Assembly (NCBI GenBank): GCA_023954815.1 | Contig: JAGSHB010000010.1 | Location: 1-64,000 of the forward strand | DNA from: Myxococcales bacterium | Lineage (GTDB): Bacteria > Myxococcota_A > UBA9042 | Length of the DNA stretch: 64,000 nt | Direction of reading: 5' to 3' | Shown: one piece after another, positions 1 to 9,784 of the stretch | How positions within the stretch are numbered: position 1 is the first letter of the stretch | Layout of the letters: each line of letters begins with the position of its first letter | The notes under the pieces: generated by a model | The model's database searches: none | The model's input: only the letters and a program-made list of their open reading frames with translations | What the model was told of the DNA's origin: nothing | Program-made: the position numbers and the translations under genes

Positions 1-44
1 CAGCCCTGAGCGAACCCAAACCGGCCGCGCAGGTAGCTGAGTAG

Positions 45-1586
45 GGCAGCCTCGAGATCGGCGACAAGAAGGTCTGGAAGCTGCCGCCGCGGTTCCTCGT
101 ACAGTCGCCTCCGAGCCGCATCGTCGCCGCGCCGCAGCACGTGCTGGTGGACAATGCGCGTGTGCTCGAACAGAAGCTTGAGGACTTCAAAATCAAGGGT
201 GAAGTGACCGATATTCGGCCCGGTCCGGTGGTCACGACCTACGAGTACAAGCCAGCTCCCGGTATGAAAATTAGCCGGATTGTCGGCCTCAAAGACGATC
301 TCACAATGAGCTTGTCCGCGCTGCGGGTGCGTGTTGTGGCCCCCATCCCCGGCCGTGATGTGGTCGGCATCGAGGTGCCGAATAAGCAGCGTCAGTTCGT
401 CTATTTTCGCGAAGTGCTCGACTCGGAAGTGTTCAACGAGAAAAAGAGCAATCTGACGCTGATCTTGGGCAAAGACATCGAAGGCCAGCCGGTGGTCACC
501 GATCTAGCCAAGGCGCCGCACATGCTGGTGGCCGGCGCGACGGGTACCGGTAAGTCGGTCGGCATCAACAGCTTCATCTGCTCGATGCTGTACAAGGCCT
601 CACCTGAAGATCTGAAGTTCATCATGGTCGACCCCAAGGTGCTCGAATTGTGCATCTACGAGGGCATTCCTCACCTGCTGCTGCCGCCGATTGACGAGCC
701 CCACAAGGCTGAGTTGGCGCTCAAGTGGGCGGTGCGGGAGATGGAGCGTCGGTATCGGGTGCTGGCTGGTGCGAAGGTTCGTAACATCGCTGGCTACCGA
801 GCAAAACTCCCCGAACTGCGGGAAAATGCGCGTAAAAAGAAAGTGAAGGTTGTCGACGGCAAGAAGGTGCTGGTCGACGCCAACAGCCCGGGCGCGGAGA
901 TGCTCAATCCGCCGGCTGTTCCAGAAGAGATGCCCTACATCGTAGTGGTGATCGATGAGTTCGCCGATCTGATCATGGCCAGTGGCAAGGAAGTCGAGCG
1001 GGCTGTAGCTCGTTTGGCGCAAAAAGCCCGTGCTTGCGGCATCCACGTCATCCTGGCGACGCAACGGCCGTCGACTGACGTCCTGACCGGCATGATCAAA
1101 GCGAACTTCCCCACACGCCTCAGCTTCCAGGTGGCCTCGTCCATCGATTCGAAGGTGGTGCTCAATGCGGTGGGCGCAGAGAGCCTGTTGGGGATGGGCG
1201 ATCTGTTGTACGTACCGCCCGGTACCAGTCATCTCAAGCGCTGCCACGGAACCTGGATTACGGACGATGAGGTCGCCGCCATCGCGGATCATTGGAAGGA
1301 GCAGGGCTCGCCCAACTACGATCTGTCGATCCTCGAAGATCCGGATGTCGAAAAGCCGACGATCGAAAAAGACGTGAAACTCGACACGCTGTTTGAAGAC
1401 GCCGTACAGGTGGCCATCGAAGCGCAGCAAGCGTCCGTCAGCTTCCTGCAGCGTCGCCTCGGCATCGGCTATGGTCGCGCCGCGCGAATCATCGACCACA
1501 TGGAAGCCAAGGGCATCGTGGGGCCGCAACGTGGCCCGAATAAACCGCGCGAGATCTTGATGACCGGCGGCGAAGCTGGGGTCTAG
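45..1586 (+). CDS. ftsK: DNA translocase FtsK/SpoIIIE, motor + gamma domains (N-terminus absent or interrupted; ORF track starts at GTG 141)
   Basis: Walker A GATGTGKS, FtsK signature region (VDPKVLELCIYEGIPHLLLP), C-terminal gamma winged-helix (SVSFLQRRLGIGYGRAARIIDHME). Reading frame is open back to an in-frame TAG at 42-44. Confidence 0.93.
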   Translation, partial: GSLEIGDKKVWKLPPRFLVQSPPSRIVAAPQHVLVDNARVLEQKLEDFKIKGEVTDIRPGPVVTTYEYKPAPGMKISRIVGLKDDLTMSLSALRVRVVAPIPGRDVVGIEVPNKQRQFVYFREVLDSEVFNEKKSNLTLILGKDIEGQPVVTDLAKAPHMLVAGATGTGKSVGINSFICSMLYKASPEDLKFIMVDPKVLELCIYEGIPHLLLPPIDEPHKAELALKWAVREMERRYRVLAGAKVRNIAGYRAKLPELRENARKKKVKVVDGKKVLVDANSPGAEMLNPPAVPEEMPYIVVVIDEFADLIMASGKEVERAVARLAQKARACGIHVILATQRPSTDVLTGMIKANFPTRLSFQVASSIDSKVVLNAVGAESLLGMGDLLYVPPGTSHLKRCHGTWITDDEVAAIADHWKEQGSPNYDLSILEDPDVEKPTIEKDVKLDTLFEDAVQVAIEAQQASVSFLQRRLGIGYGRAARIIDHMEAKGIVGPQRGPNKPREILMTGGEAGV

Positions 1587-1778
1587 CAGTACGCGTGTCA
1601 CCGGCACACGCTGCGGGCCGAAATCGATTGTTTGGGCCCCCTGCACGCAACCAGTACAGGTATTTCAGGGGCGAATAGGCCCCGATCCACCACCCCGCGC
1701 TGCGACCAGCACTTGCTGTCACAAGGGGTTGTCAGTCATGATCAGTGGCGCTCGCACCCGGTGCAGCAGGAGGTTGCC

Positions 1779-2633
1779 ATGCCCGGCCCACAGCCCGCCA
1801 TGCTCAAGAATCTGGTGAAGATCGCTTTCAAGGCACATGCCATCGTGCTGCCGACGAAATGGAAACAGCCCGTGGGTAACCCCGAGGGCCGGCAGTACAT
1901 TGACGCGTTCAAACTCACCGAGCTCGTGCGCCCATTTTCTGCATCCAAGCTGTTTCTGCCAGCGACCCCCAACAAGTATCACGTGGACACCCAGAAGAAG
2001 CTGCACAAGCAATTCGACAAGTACATCGACGGCATCTGCGACGCGATCTGCGGTGCGTGGGACAAGTGGCGCCTCCAAGCGAAGTTCAGCAACTTGATCA
2101 TCAATGGCCCTGTCGCAGTTGGCTCTCCCGGGTGCCTCAAGGGGCCAAAGCTCAAGAGCCTGATCATGATGCAGGCACCAAAGAGCTCGCCCGCCGAGAA
2201 GAAGTACAGCGATTCTGTCGCCAAGCACCTCAGCAAGGCGTGGGGGGATTGGCAGGGCAAGGTGATGGTGCCCGGTCTGCCCTGGTACCCCGCATTTACA
2301 GCGTTTCCGCTCGCCATGGCGCCGCCGATGCCGAACATTCCCATGCCGCTCATTGTCTGCCCGTCAGCGATGGCGGCCGAAATGTTGGTGCCGTCGAAGC
2401 TGAAGGACGGGATGGTCAAAGCCCACAACGACAAGAAGGCGCTGCACCACAAGGAATTGTTTGACAGCATCGGCAAGGGCGTCTCCGTCGTCTTTCTGAT
2501 TTGGCTGGTCTCGCAGCAGATCATGAATGTGCTGGGTAAGGGGCCCGTGCCCACGTATGCGCCCCCCTACGTTCCCGTCGGACCGGTGGTCGGTGGCCAG
2601 AACATCGCAGTTCCGGGTCATTTGAGCGCGTAG
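1779..2633 (+). CDS. Hypothetical protein with one probable TM segment and Pro/Gly-rich C-terminus
   Basis: ATG 1779 preceded by AGGAGG; 284-aa ORF (start moved downstream from 1632). Hydrophobic VSVVFLIWLVSQQIM near C-term; ends PVGPVVGGQNIAVPGHLSA. No family recognised. Confidence 0.75.
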   Translation: MPGPQPAMLKNLVKIAFKAHAIVLPTKWKQPVGNPEGRQYIDAFKLTELVRPFSASKLFLPATPNKYHVDTQKKLHKQFDKYIDGICDAICGAWDKWRLQAKFSNLIINGPVAVGSPGCLKGPKLKSLIMMQAPKSSPAEKKYSDSVAKHLSKAWGDWQGKVMVPGLPWYPAFTAFPLAMAPPMPNIPMPLIVCPSAMAAEMLVPSKLKDGMVKAHNDKKALHHKELFDSIGKGVSVVFLIWLVSQQIMNVLGKGPVPTYAPPYVPVGPVVGGQNIAVPGHLSA

Positions 2634-2812
2634 ACGACCGGCAGGCATCTCCGGCGCGATCGTGGTGCGCCTCCCCAACTTCTTTATCGAACTTGTTGCG
2701 ATGTGGTCGCCGCTGACGTGGCTCGCTGTGATGTTCGCAGGACACTGAATCTGCTACATAGGGCTCGCGCGAGCGCGTCAATGCGATGTGCGTGAGATGT
2801 CGGAGGTTGGCG

Positions 2813-3976
2813 ATGGGCAAAGTTGAACTGTTCGCAGCGATGGTTGTGCTGCCAATGCTAGCGATGGGCTGTGGCGGCGACGATCCCAAGCCCAGTCCAG
2901 TAACGAGCCTGTGCACCGGTACCGAACAAAAATGTGACGGCAACGCCCTGCTGACATGCGCCGACGAAGGCAAAGCCTGGACGGTCGGCTGGTGTGGCGA
3001 GAGCAAGACGTGCACGTCATCGGCCGGCAACCCCGGATGCGCGGGTGTCAAATGCGAACGCGCGAGCCGTAGCTGCAGCGGCCAGAAAGTAGTGCAGTGC
3101 CCGGACGATGGACTCGAGGAAGCAGCGCCCGTTGAGACGTGCACTTCGAAACAGCACTGCATGGCCGGCCAGTGCGTCACAACCGCCTGCACGGCCGGAA
3201 CCAAACTTTGTGGTTGGAAGACCGTACTCAGCTGCGATGGTGGGTCCTGGAACAGCGTCAAATGCAAGTCGTCTGAGCGCTGCGACCCCGAAACGACGGC
3301 CTGCGTGGCCCGGACCTGCAAGCCGACCGAAGCTCAATGTGCCGGTGAAAAGACCCGCGCAGTCTGCAACAACGATGGCTCGGCCTGGGTAGAGACCGCA
3401 TGCAAAGCAGCACACGTCTGCACCGATGGCGTTTGCCACCCCAAGCTCGCGGGTGCCAAGACGCCAGTCGACGGCGGCACCATCACGGACGCCTCAGGAG
3501 CGAGCGACGCTGGATTCATCGATGCGGGAAAGAAGGACATTCAGCTTGAGGCTTTCGACAAGCTCACCGTCACCCGTAGCGATACGCCGACGCCGGGCCC
3601 CAACGCGACCGTGATCGATTTCGAGTTCGTCGCGGCGGGCTTTTCCAGCGTCACCAAGATGGTGCAGATCACCGGCGACAAAGGACTGAACAAGCTGGAA
3701 ATACAGATTGCACCGACCGAAGAGTTCACCACGGGAAGCTTCACCGCGCTGGAGGCCCAGGCTGAAGACAGCGCTATTTTGATGAACGACGGCGGCAACG
3801 ACCAAGACAAGGTGCAGTGGCAGTTCCAAGCTGTCGACTACACGTTGCAACTCACCGCGTTTGATGACGTCGGCGGGCGCATCAAGGGTTCATTTTCGGC
3901 CAAGATGGGAGATGCCCTGAACAAGGGTAAATTCATCTACTTGCAAGGCACTTTTGATATCAAGCGCACCAACTGA
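2813..3976 (+). CDS. Cys-rich putative lipoprotein
   Basis: Signal peptide with lipobox LAMGC (MGKVELFAAMVVLPMLAMGCGGDD); repeated Cys motifs (C..GKAWTVGWCGESKTC...) in the N-terminal half. Confidence 0.8.
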   Translation: MGKVELFAAMVVLPMLAMGCGGDDPKPSPVTSLCTGTEQKCDGNALLTCADEGKAWTVGWCGESKTCTSSAGNPGCAGVKCERASRSCSGQKVVQCPDDGLEEAAPVETCTSKQHCMAGQCVTTACTAGTKLCGWKTVLSCDGGSWNSVKCKSSERCDPETTACVARTCKPTEAQCAGEKTRAVCNNDGSAWVETACKAAHVCTDGVCHPKLAGAKTPVDGGTITDASGASDAGFIDAGKKDIQLEAFDKLTVTRSDTPTPGPNATVIDFEFVAAGFSSVTKMVQITGDKGLNKLEIQIAPTEEFTTGSFTALEAQAEDSAILMNDGGNDQDKVQWQFQAVDYTLQLTAFDDVGGRIKGSFSAKMGDALNKGKFIYLQGTFDIKRTN

Positions 3977-3982
3977 GTCACC

Positions 3983-5485
3983 GTGACGACCAATCTCTAC
4001 ATCCATCGCAATCAGCTGGAAACCCGCGTCGCGCTTCAACGCGACGGTCGCTTGACCGACCTTGAGGTGGAGCATACCGGCGGGCGCAGTCTCTCCGGGA
4101 ACATCTATCGCGGACGGGTCAAGCGCATCGAACGCAACATGAACGCGGCCTTCGTCGACCTCGGCCTCGAGCGGATGGGGCTGTTGCATGCGGCGGACGT
4201 GTGGACGGCAGGCTTGCTGCCGCCGCGAGCTGCCGGGGCTGCGGGCGATGTGGAAGGTGCGCCACGGGGCAGGCCCAAGACCAAGCCGATCGGCCGTCTG
4301 CTCGAAACTGGTCAAGAGATCATGGTCCAAGTCACGCGTGAGCCGGCGGCGCGGAAGGGCCCGCGAGTGACCATGTTCGTGAGCCTTCCGGGTCGCAATG
4401 TCGTGCTGCTGCCGCAAGAACCACATGTCGGTGTCTCGCGCATGATCGACGACCCTGCCGAGCGACAGCGGCTATTTGAGTTGGTTCATCGCTTGCTTCC
4501 GACCCATGCTGGCGCGATTGTACGGACGGTCGGAGAAGGGTCGACAGAAGCCGAAATTGGCAATGATATCGCTTTTCTTCGTGCCCAATGGCAGGATATC
4601 ATCGAGCGCTATGCCCACGCGAGCGCGCCGAGCTTCCTCCATGTCGACCTCGACCTGACGTTGCGCGCACTCCGTGACCTGGTGGATCCAGAGATGGAGA
4701 TGGTTTGGATCGATGACGATGCCGACCGCGAGCGCGTGGAGACGTTCTTGACGCGCTTTCACCCGGAGGCCAGACCTCAAGTTCGTTTGCACGATGGGCC
4801 ACAGCCCCTGTTTCAGGCCTTTGGGTTGGACGGCGCTGTTCGGGCCGCCCTCACGCCGACCGTTGCCCTACCAGGTGGCGGCGACATCGTGATTGAACGC
4901 ACCGAGGCGATGACGGTCATCGATGTCAATTCGGGTAGCCGCGAGGAGGGCGATACGCTCGCTGGTGCCCAGCTGCGACTGAACCTCTTCGCCGCGAGAG
5001 AAATCGCCGCCCAACTTCGGCTGCGCAATATTGGTGGCCTCGTGGCCATCGACTTCGTGAAGATGCGGCGCCCGGAAGACCGCCGCATGTTGGAGGCCGT
5101 CCTAGAAGCCGAGCTTGGCGTCGATCAGGCCAGGGTTCGCATCACGCGGATGAACCAACTTGGCATCATCATGCTCACACGAAAGCGGGTACGACAGAGT
5201 ATCTATGCTCGGCTCTCGGAGCCCTGCGCAATATGCGATGGTCGCGGATATGTGAGGTCCGCCAGCGACTTGGCCGTGGAGGCCCTTGAGCGTCTCCGCC
5301 AAGCCCTCGGCAGCAAGACGAAAGGGACCTACCACTTGCGTGCGCCCGCGCGCGCCTGCGCCATCTTGCAGGGTCAGCTAGCTGGCGTTCTCCGCGACAT
5401 GAGCAGCCAGGCCGGCGTCCACGTGACGATAGAGTCAGATCCACGCCCAGACGCTGATATCGGCGTGAAGGTGTCGGCAAATTAG
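3983..5485 (+). CDS. rng: Ribonuclease E/G family
   Basis: N-term NIYRGRVKRIERNMNAAFVDLGLERMGLLHA (S1-like), DVNSGS, GGLVAIDFVKM, CAICDGRG zinc-link motif; GTG start. Confidence 0.93.
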   Translation: MTTNLYIHRNQLETRVALQRDGRLTDLEVEHTGGRSLSGNIYRGRVKRIERNMNAAFVDLGLERMGLLHAADVWTAGLLPPRAAGAAGDVEGAPRGRPKTKPIGRLLETGQEIMVQVTREPAARKGPRVTMFVSLPGRNVVLLPQEPHVGVSRMIDDPAERQRLFELVHRLLPTHAGAIVRTVGEGSTEAEIGNDIAFLRAQWQDIIERYAHASAPSFLHVDLDLTLRALRDLVDPEMEMVWIDDDADRERVETFLTRFHPEARPQVRLHDGPQPLFQAFGLDGAVRAALTPTVALPGGGDIVIERTEAMTVIDVNSGSREEGDTLAGAQLRLNLFAAREIAAQLRLRNIGGLVAIDFVKMRRPEDRRMLEAVLEAELGVDQARVRITRMNQLGIIMLTRKRVRQSIYARLSEPCAICDGRGYVRSASDLAVEALERLRQALGSKTKGTYHLRAPARACAILQGQLAGVLRDMSSQAGVHVTIESDPRPDADIGVKVSAN

Positions 5486-5577
5486 GCCGATTTCTGGAAT
5501 TTGGCTGCAAATTTTATAGCGGTGACCCACACAGCCGCCTCGCATGCCCAGGTGCCGATGGGTACCCCTCGATTGCG

Positions 5578-6504
5578 CTAGGTGAGTGCACACCGAACGA
5601 GTCCGCCACCAGGAAAAGCGGTCCACGCGGCAGCTTCGAACCCAGCGCGTTGTGCGGCGGCGACCAATGACTCTCCGTCGGCCGCAAGACAACAAGCAGA
5701 CTGCATCACACCGGCTTGCGGAAGCCAGGACTGGCCAGGCCCCAACGCCACCTCGGCGCGCAACTCCGCGGCCCTTTCGGCCATGCGCAAGGCAAAATTA
5801 GCCGAAGCAGCCGGATCGATTCGACTCAGCACGCCAAGGGCGGTCCGTAGCAGCGATGCAGGAAGGAAAGACGGGCCTGCCAAACTCTGAAGCCCATCGA
5901 TGTGCGCCGCGTCCCCGACAAGCGCAACCAAGACGGGAGCCGACGGTGCGAGCGGATCACGCAGCGCGATCAACGCCAAATCAGCCGGTTGGGCGCGTTC
6001 TGCGGGCGCCCCATATAGGCTGGCGGCCAGCGTGGCATCCCAAATGCACGGCTCACTGTTAGCGGCTGGCCAGGAGCGGGCATCCATCGCGCCGGTCGGT
6101 GCAGGTGCGCCCAATATTGCGAAACGTCCCCGCGTTGAGGCCGTCACCACGCTCGGGTCGAGCGCGCCCGAATTGAGGCGTCCCATGTCGATGTAGCTGG
6201 CACCAGTCGCCAAAATGGCCGCTGGCCAAGCCATCGATCCTGGGCGCGCTAGCCGCACACGATCACTCGGGATCAGTGCCCCGTGAGCCGCGAGGGACAG
6301 CGCCTGTGAGGCATGGGCACACGGAAGGATGGAGCGCGCACTGACGCCGACCAAGGTCGCCCAACGCTCCCGTACGCGCACGGAGAGTAATCCGTGCACC
6401 GACGCCGAGGCACTGATCGGGCCGTCAGTTCGCTGCAATTGCAGCAAGTGACGTCGCTGAGGCCGCCGCTCCAAGTCTAGCCAGGGGCTATTGTTCATCA
6501 TCAT
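5578..6504 (-). CDS. Hypothetical protein
   Basis: 308-aa ORF whose ATG overlaps the stop of the upstream gene (ATGA), consistent with an operon with pdxA. Confidence 0.65.
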   Translation of the reverse strand: MMMNNSPWLDLERRPQRRHLLQLQRTDGPISASASVHGLLSVRVRERWATLVGVSARSILPCAHASQALSLAAHGALIPSDRVRLARPGSMAWPAAILATGASYIDMGRLNSGALDPSVVTASTRGRFAILGAPAPTGAMDARSWPAANSEPCIWDATLAASLYGAPAERAQPADLALIALRDPLAPSAPVLVALVGDAAHIDGLQSLAGPSFLPASLLRTALGVLSRIDPAASANFALRMAERAAELRAEVALGPGQSWLPQAGVMQSACCLAADGESLVAAAQRAGFEAAAWTAFPGGGLVRCALT

Positions 6505-7763
6505 TTCGCCTCAGGCTGAACTCCGCGAGGAAGGCGGCCAAGTTGCCTCGGCGGCAGGCCAGGCTGCAGGTCCACTTGGTGTCCGCGCATCACCCGCTGC
6601 GGCAACCCACCCATGGCACCCGTATGACGGCTAGGTCTCCCCATGGTCGGGGCGACGGGTGCAGCTATGACAGGAGGCGCAGGCGGATCCACATCCCCTG
6701 CCGCTCCACCGTGCACCAAATCCACAAGTTGCCAGCCCTTGATTCGCGCCCGTGGGTGACGGCAATCAGACTGGCTGCAAGGCGCGATGAGTGCGTCGAT
6801 GGCTTGGATCAGCGTCCCCACCCGAAGCTCACCGTCGACGGCGACGACTGCCACCGGCGGAGGGCGAGGTAATCCAGCGAGTTTGGCGGCCCAAGCGCTA
6901 ACGTGAGTCCAATCATCCACAGCGACCGCTCTGCGCAGATAGCCACCACCCTTGCGATGGACCACGACCGTGACTGTTTGGGGAGCAAGTTCCAAAGTCA
7001 GACCCTGTGCATCACTGGGCGGCTGTTCGCCTTCGCCGTGCCCTCTGGCCAGCTTTGGATCGTGCGGCGCATCGTTGGGCCAGACCGCGACTACCCCCTT
7101 GGCCCCGCGAGCTCCCAGCACTGGGAACGCGCCAATCGTCCGAGCTGTGGCCATGATCTGGCGCAGGGTGGTCAGGCTGATATCCCGATCGGCGAGCACC
7201 AATACCTCTTTGCCAGCCAAGCGCCGCATCGCCTTGGCGAGAGCTGGAACCAAACGAGGCCCCTCCGCTGTGGCCGCCCCCAGCGCTTTGGGCATCACGC
7301 GGACCCGCTCGCCCGAACGGCGTTTCGCTCCGCACGCAGCTGTGCCCAGGCGACATTCCATAGCCAAGAGCCGTCGCTGGTAGAGCCATAGCCCCGAACG
7401 GCCCACGCGCAGGGTCGCCGTCGCCTTATCTCCCCTGCGAAGCGCAACAAGCCGCCGACTGGGTGACTGGCTGCGGCCCAAGACAATCCCTTCGCGCCCA
7501 AGTCGTTGCTGAAGGCGCGACTGGCCTGACTTCTCTGCGGTCGAAGGTGGCGCGACGGTTGGTGCCGTCTCGCTGGGCGGTGCGACCACTGGGGCGGCGA
7601 CCGGCACCGCTACCGACTCGGATGCGACCGTGCTCGGTCGATCAGCGGTCGATTGTGCAGGAGGCTGTCTGCGCGCCTTGCTGCAAGACGCGGTCAGCCA
7701 CGCCGCGGTTACCAGCGCCGTGGTCATTGACGCGACAAACATCGGGCTCAACCGGCGACTCAT
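6501..7763 (-). CDS. Putative lipoprotein with possible ExbD/TolR-like region
   Basis: Start at ATG 7763 (overlaps pdxA stop); signal peptide/lipobox (ALVTAAWLTASCSKA); KEVLVLADRDISLTTLRQIMATARTIG resembles ExbD-type periplasmic repeats (inference). Confidence 0.7.
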   Translation of the reverse strand: MSRRLSPMFVASMTTALVTAAWLTASCSKARRQPPAQSTADRPSTVASESVAVPVAAPVVAPPSETAPTVAPPSTAEKSGQSRLQQRLGREGIVLGRSQSPSRRLVALRRGDKATATLRVGRSGLWLYQRRLLAMECRLGTAACGAKRRSGERVRVMPKALGAATAEGPRLVPALAKAMRRLAGKEVLVLADRDISLTTLRQIMATARTIGAFPVLGARGAKGVVAVWPNDAPHDPKLARGHGEGEQPPSDAQGLTLELAPQTVTVVVHRKGGGYLRRAVAVDDWTHVSAWAAKLAGLPRPPPVAVVAVDGELRVGTLIQAIDALIAPCSQSDCRHPRARIKGWQLVDLVHGGAAGDVDPPAPPVIAAPVAPTMGRPSRHTGAMGGLPQRVMRGHQVDLQPGLPPRQLGRLPRGVQPEAK

Positions 7764-8737
7764 GAGCGCCGCCGAGCGATCTGCGCCGCCAAAACCATGG
7801 CCGCTGTCGCACTCTGCGCGTCCGCGATGCCTCGACCTGCGATGTCCCAGGCGGTCCCGTGATCGGGAGACAGACGCGGCACCTGCAACCCACACGTTTG
7901 ATTCCACCCGTCGAAGAAGTGGACCGTCTTCAAGGGAGCCAGCGCCTGGTCGTGATACATGCAGATGATCAAGTCCCAACGACCCTGTAGTGCCTGAAAA
8001 AACAGCCCGTCAGCTGGCAATGGGCCATGAATATCGAGCCCTTCCTGCTCACGCAATCGACGCACGGCGGGAGCGATCAGCCGCTGTTCTTCATCTCCCA
8101 AACGGCCTGCCTCACCCGCGTGAGGATTCAATCCACACACCGCAACTTTGGGCGCTGCGATACCCAGCCAACCTTGTAGATCACCGACCGCGGCGATCGT
8201 AGTCGACACGATCGCGTCTGTTGTCAGCAATTCGGACACCCGCGATAGCGGTATGTGGGTGGTGACCGGTACGACGCGCAACTTTGGGCCAGCCAACATC
8301 ATCGCAAATCGGTCGGCCTGCAATCGCGCTGCGATGTACTCCGTCTGGCCGGGCGGCTGAGGGGTCAGTCCGTCGAAAATTCCCTTTGCGACGGGCCCGG
8401 TTACCATCGCGTGCAACTGTCCCTGCTCGGCTGCATCAACCATGGCCTCTAGTGCTAAGAACGCACAACGATTGGCATATTCGCTGGGAACCCCTGCGTG
8501 TAGCGCAGCCGTGGGACCCGGCACTGCAATGGCTCGAATATGCACTTGCGTAGCCCATCGGCCGCCGTGGGACTCCACCATCGGTTGGGGCAGGAATACC
8601 TCGACGCGAAGCGCGTCCCCCTCGGCAGCAACCACAGCTTCGACGGCCGCGCGCATCACCTCAGGCCCCACGCCTGTTGGGTCACCAAGCGTGATACCGA
8701 TGGTTGGCACGGCCAATATTGAACGATGAAGATTCAC
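7760..8737 (-). CDS. pdxA: 4-hydroxythreonine-4-phosphate dehydrogenase
   Basis: ITLGDPTGVGPEV, CGLNPHAGEAGRLGDEE, MYHDQALAPLK, STDHGTAWDIAG-type motif (SPDHGTAWDIAGRG). Likely GTG start at 8737. Confidence 0.95.
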   Translation of the reverse strand: MNLHRSILAVPTIGITLGDPTGVGPEVMRAAVEAVVAAEGDALRVEVFLPQPMVESHGGRWATQVHIRAIAVPGPTAALHAGVPSEYANRCAFLALEAMVDAAEQGQLHAMVTGPVAKGIFDGLTPQPPGQTEYIAARLQADRFAMMLAGPKLRVVPVTTHIPLSRVSELLTTDAIVSTTIAAVGDLQGWLGIAAPKVAVCGLNPHAGEAGRLGDEEQRLIAPAVRRLREQEGLDIHGPLPADGLFFQALQGRWDLIICMYHDQALAPLKTVHFFDGWNQTCGLQVPRLSPDHGTAWDIAGRGIADAQSATAAMVLAAQIARRRS

Positions 8738-8822
8738 AGCACCTCCGGCTTCCTTGCCCCTCGGGCGCGGGATGCTAGCATAGGCGCGCATCGCGGGCCG
8801 TCGCCTGTGGGGAGGAGTCGTC

Positions 8823-9023
8823 ATGGGTCAAGCATTGTGTCGCGTGTTGCGGTTTGCGCTGGTCATTGCACTTGCGTCTGCGTTCACCGGTTGCTTCCCT
8901 GGTCAGTTTCCAGCGCCAGAGACACAGCCGTTGCCCGCCCCCGACCCCCACGGCACCAAAGCTCGATCGCCGCACTCGTTCGGAGCCCCCACACCAGGTT
9001 GGCAGGACGCCAGTGCCGGATGA
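8823..9023 (+). CDS. Small putative lipoprotein (66 aa)
   Basis: MGQALCRVLRFALVIALASAFTGC lipobox; stop overlaps the start of the next ORF (ATGA at 9020-9023). Confidence 0.6.
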   Translation: MGQALCRVLRFALVIALASAFTGCFPGQFPAPETQPLPAPDPHGTKARSPHSFGAPTPGWQDASAG

Positions 9024-9736
9024 TTCGACTCGACGCAGATCACGGCGGACTCAGCCTGCTGCTGCCGCCGAAACTCGATGCGACGATCACCGAGCTCTGT
9101 AGGGCTGAAATCCACCACCTGGGTGACTGCCTGGCCTCGTGGGGACGATTCTCACACCCCGTACGTGTCGTCTCCGTCGCGACGATGGCACAACTGGCAC
9201 GCGAGGCTTCCGCGCCAGTCGACGGGCTCTTGTGCGCTGTGGCAGAACCGCGACAAGTCACACTGCTGCAACCGTCATCGTGGCTCACGGTGCCCGGACA
9301 GTTGACGCTCAGGACGACGTTGACCCACGAGCTAGCGCACAGTCTGCTCTTTCAAAGGTGTGCCCCTCAAAGACTCACCGCAATTGCAATTCCGACATGG
9401 TTTCGGGAGGGAATGGCTGTGCTAGTGAGTGAGGGTCGACCGACAGCGACGCAGCGAAGGCGGGTGGATGGGCGCCTGAGTTTTAGTGCACTCGCCAGCG
9501 CCGATGCGGTGCTCATCGGAGAGCAGGCCGCAAGCTGCTATGACATCGCGCACTTGTTGTTCTGCCGCTGGCACGATCAATACGGTGACCGAAAATTCAC
9601 CGCGCTCTGCCGCCAGATGCGACTGGGCAACGGATTTGACCGGGGGTTTGGCCAAGTGTGTGGCCTATCGATGGCGGACTGGCTCCAAACTACTATCGGA
9701 GATCTACGCTCAGAACTCACCGATGAATTGAGCTGA
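9020..9736 (+). CDS. Putative zinc metallopeptidase (peptidase MA-like gluzincin)
   Basis: HELAHSLLFQR zinc motif followed by WFREGMAVLVSE; ATG 9020 overlaps upstream stop. Confidence 0.75.
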   Translation: MIRLDADHGGLSLLLPPKLDATITELCRAEIHHLGDCLASWGRFSHPVRVVSVATMAQLAREASAPVDGLLCAVAEPRQVTLLQPSSWLTVPGQLTLRTTLTHELAHSLLFQRCAPQRLTAIAIPTWFREGMAVLVSEGRPTATQRRRVDGRLSFSALASADAVLIGEQAASCYDIAHLLFCRWHDQYGDRKFTALCRQMRLGNGFDRGFGQVCGLSMADWLQTTIGDLRSELTDELS

Positions 9737-9784
9737 CCGGCAGGCCTCCGAGGAGACCGCCCGACTCCGCAAGAGAGGTGCTGG

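Noticed and set aside
600-1646. 348-aa minus-strand ORF antisense to ftsK
   Set aside because: Mirror of the FtsK motor domain; His/Arg-rich random composition.
1632-1778. N-terminal extension of the 1632-2633 ORF
   Set aside because: The AGGAGG SD sits before ATG 1779, and the upstream peptide (MGPLHATSTGISGANRPRS...) looks non-coding.
7764-7979. N-terminal extension of the 6501-7979 ORF
   Set aside because: Overlaps the pdxA coding sequence; the signal peptide begins at ATG 7763.
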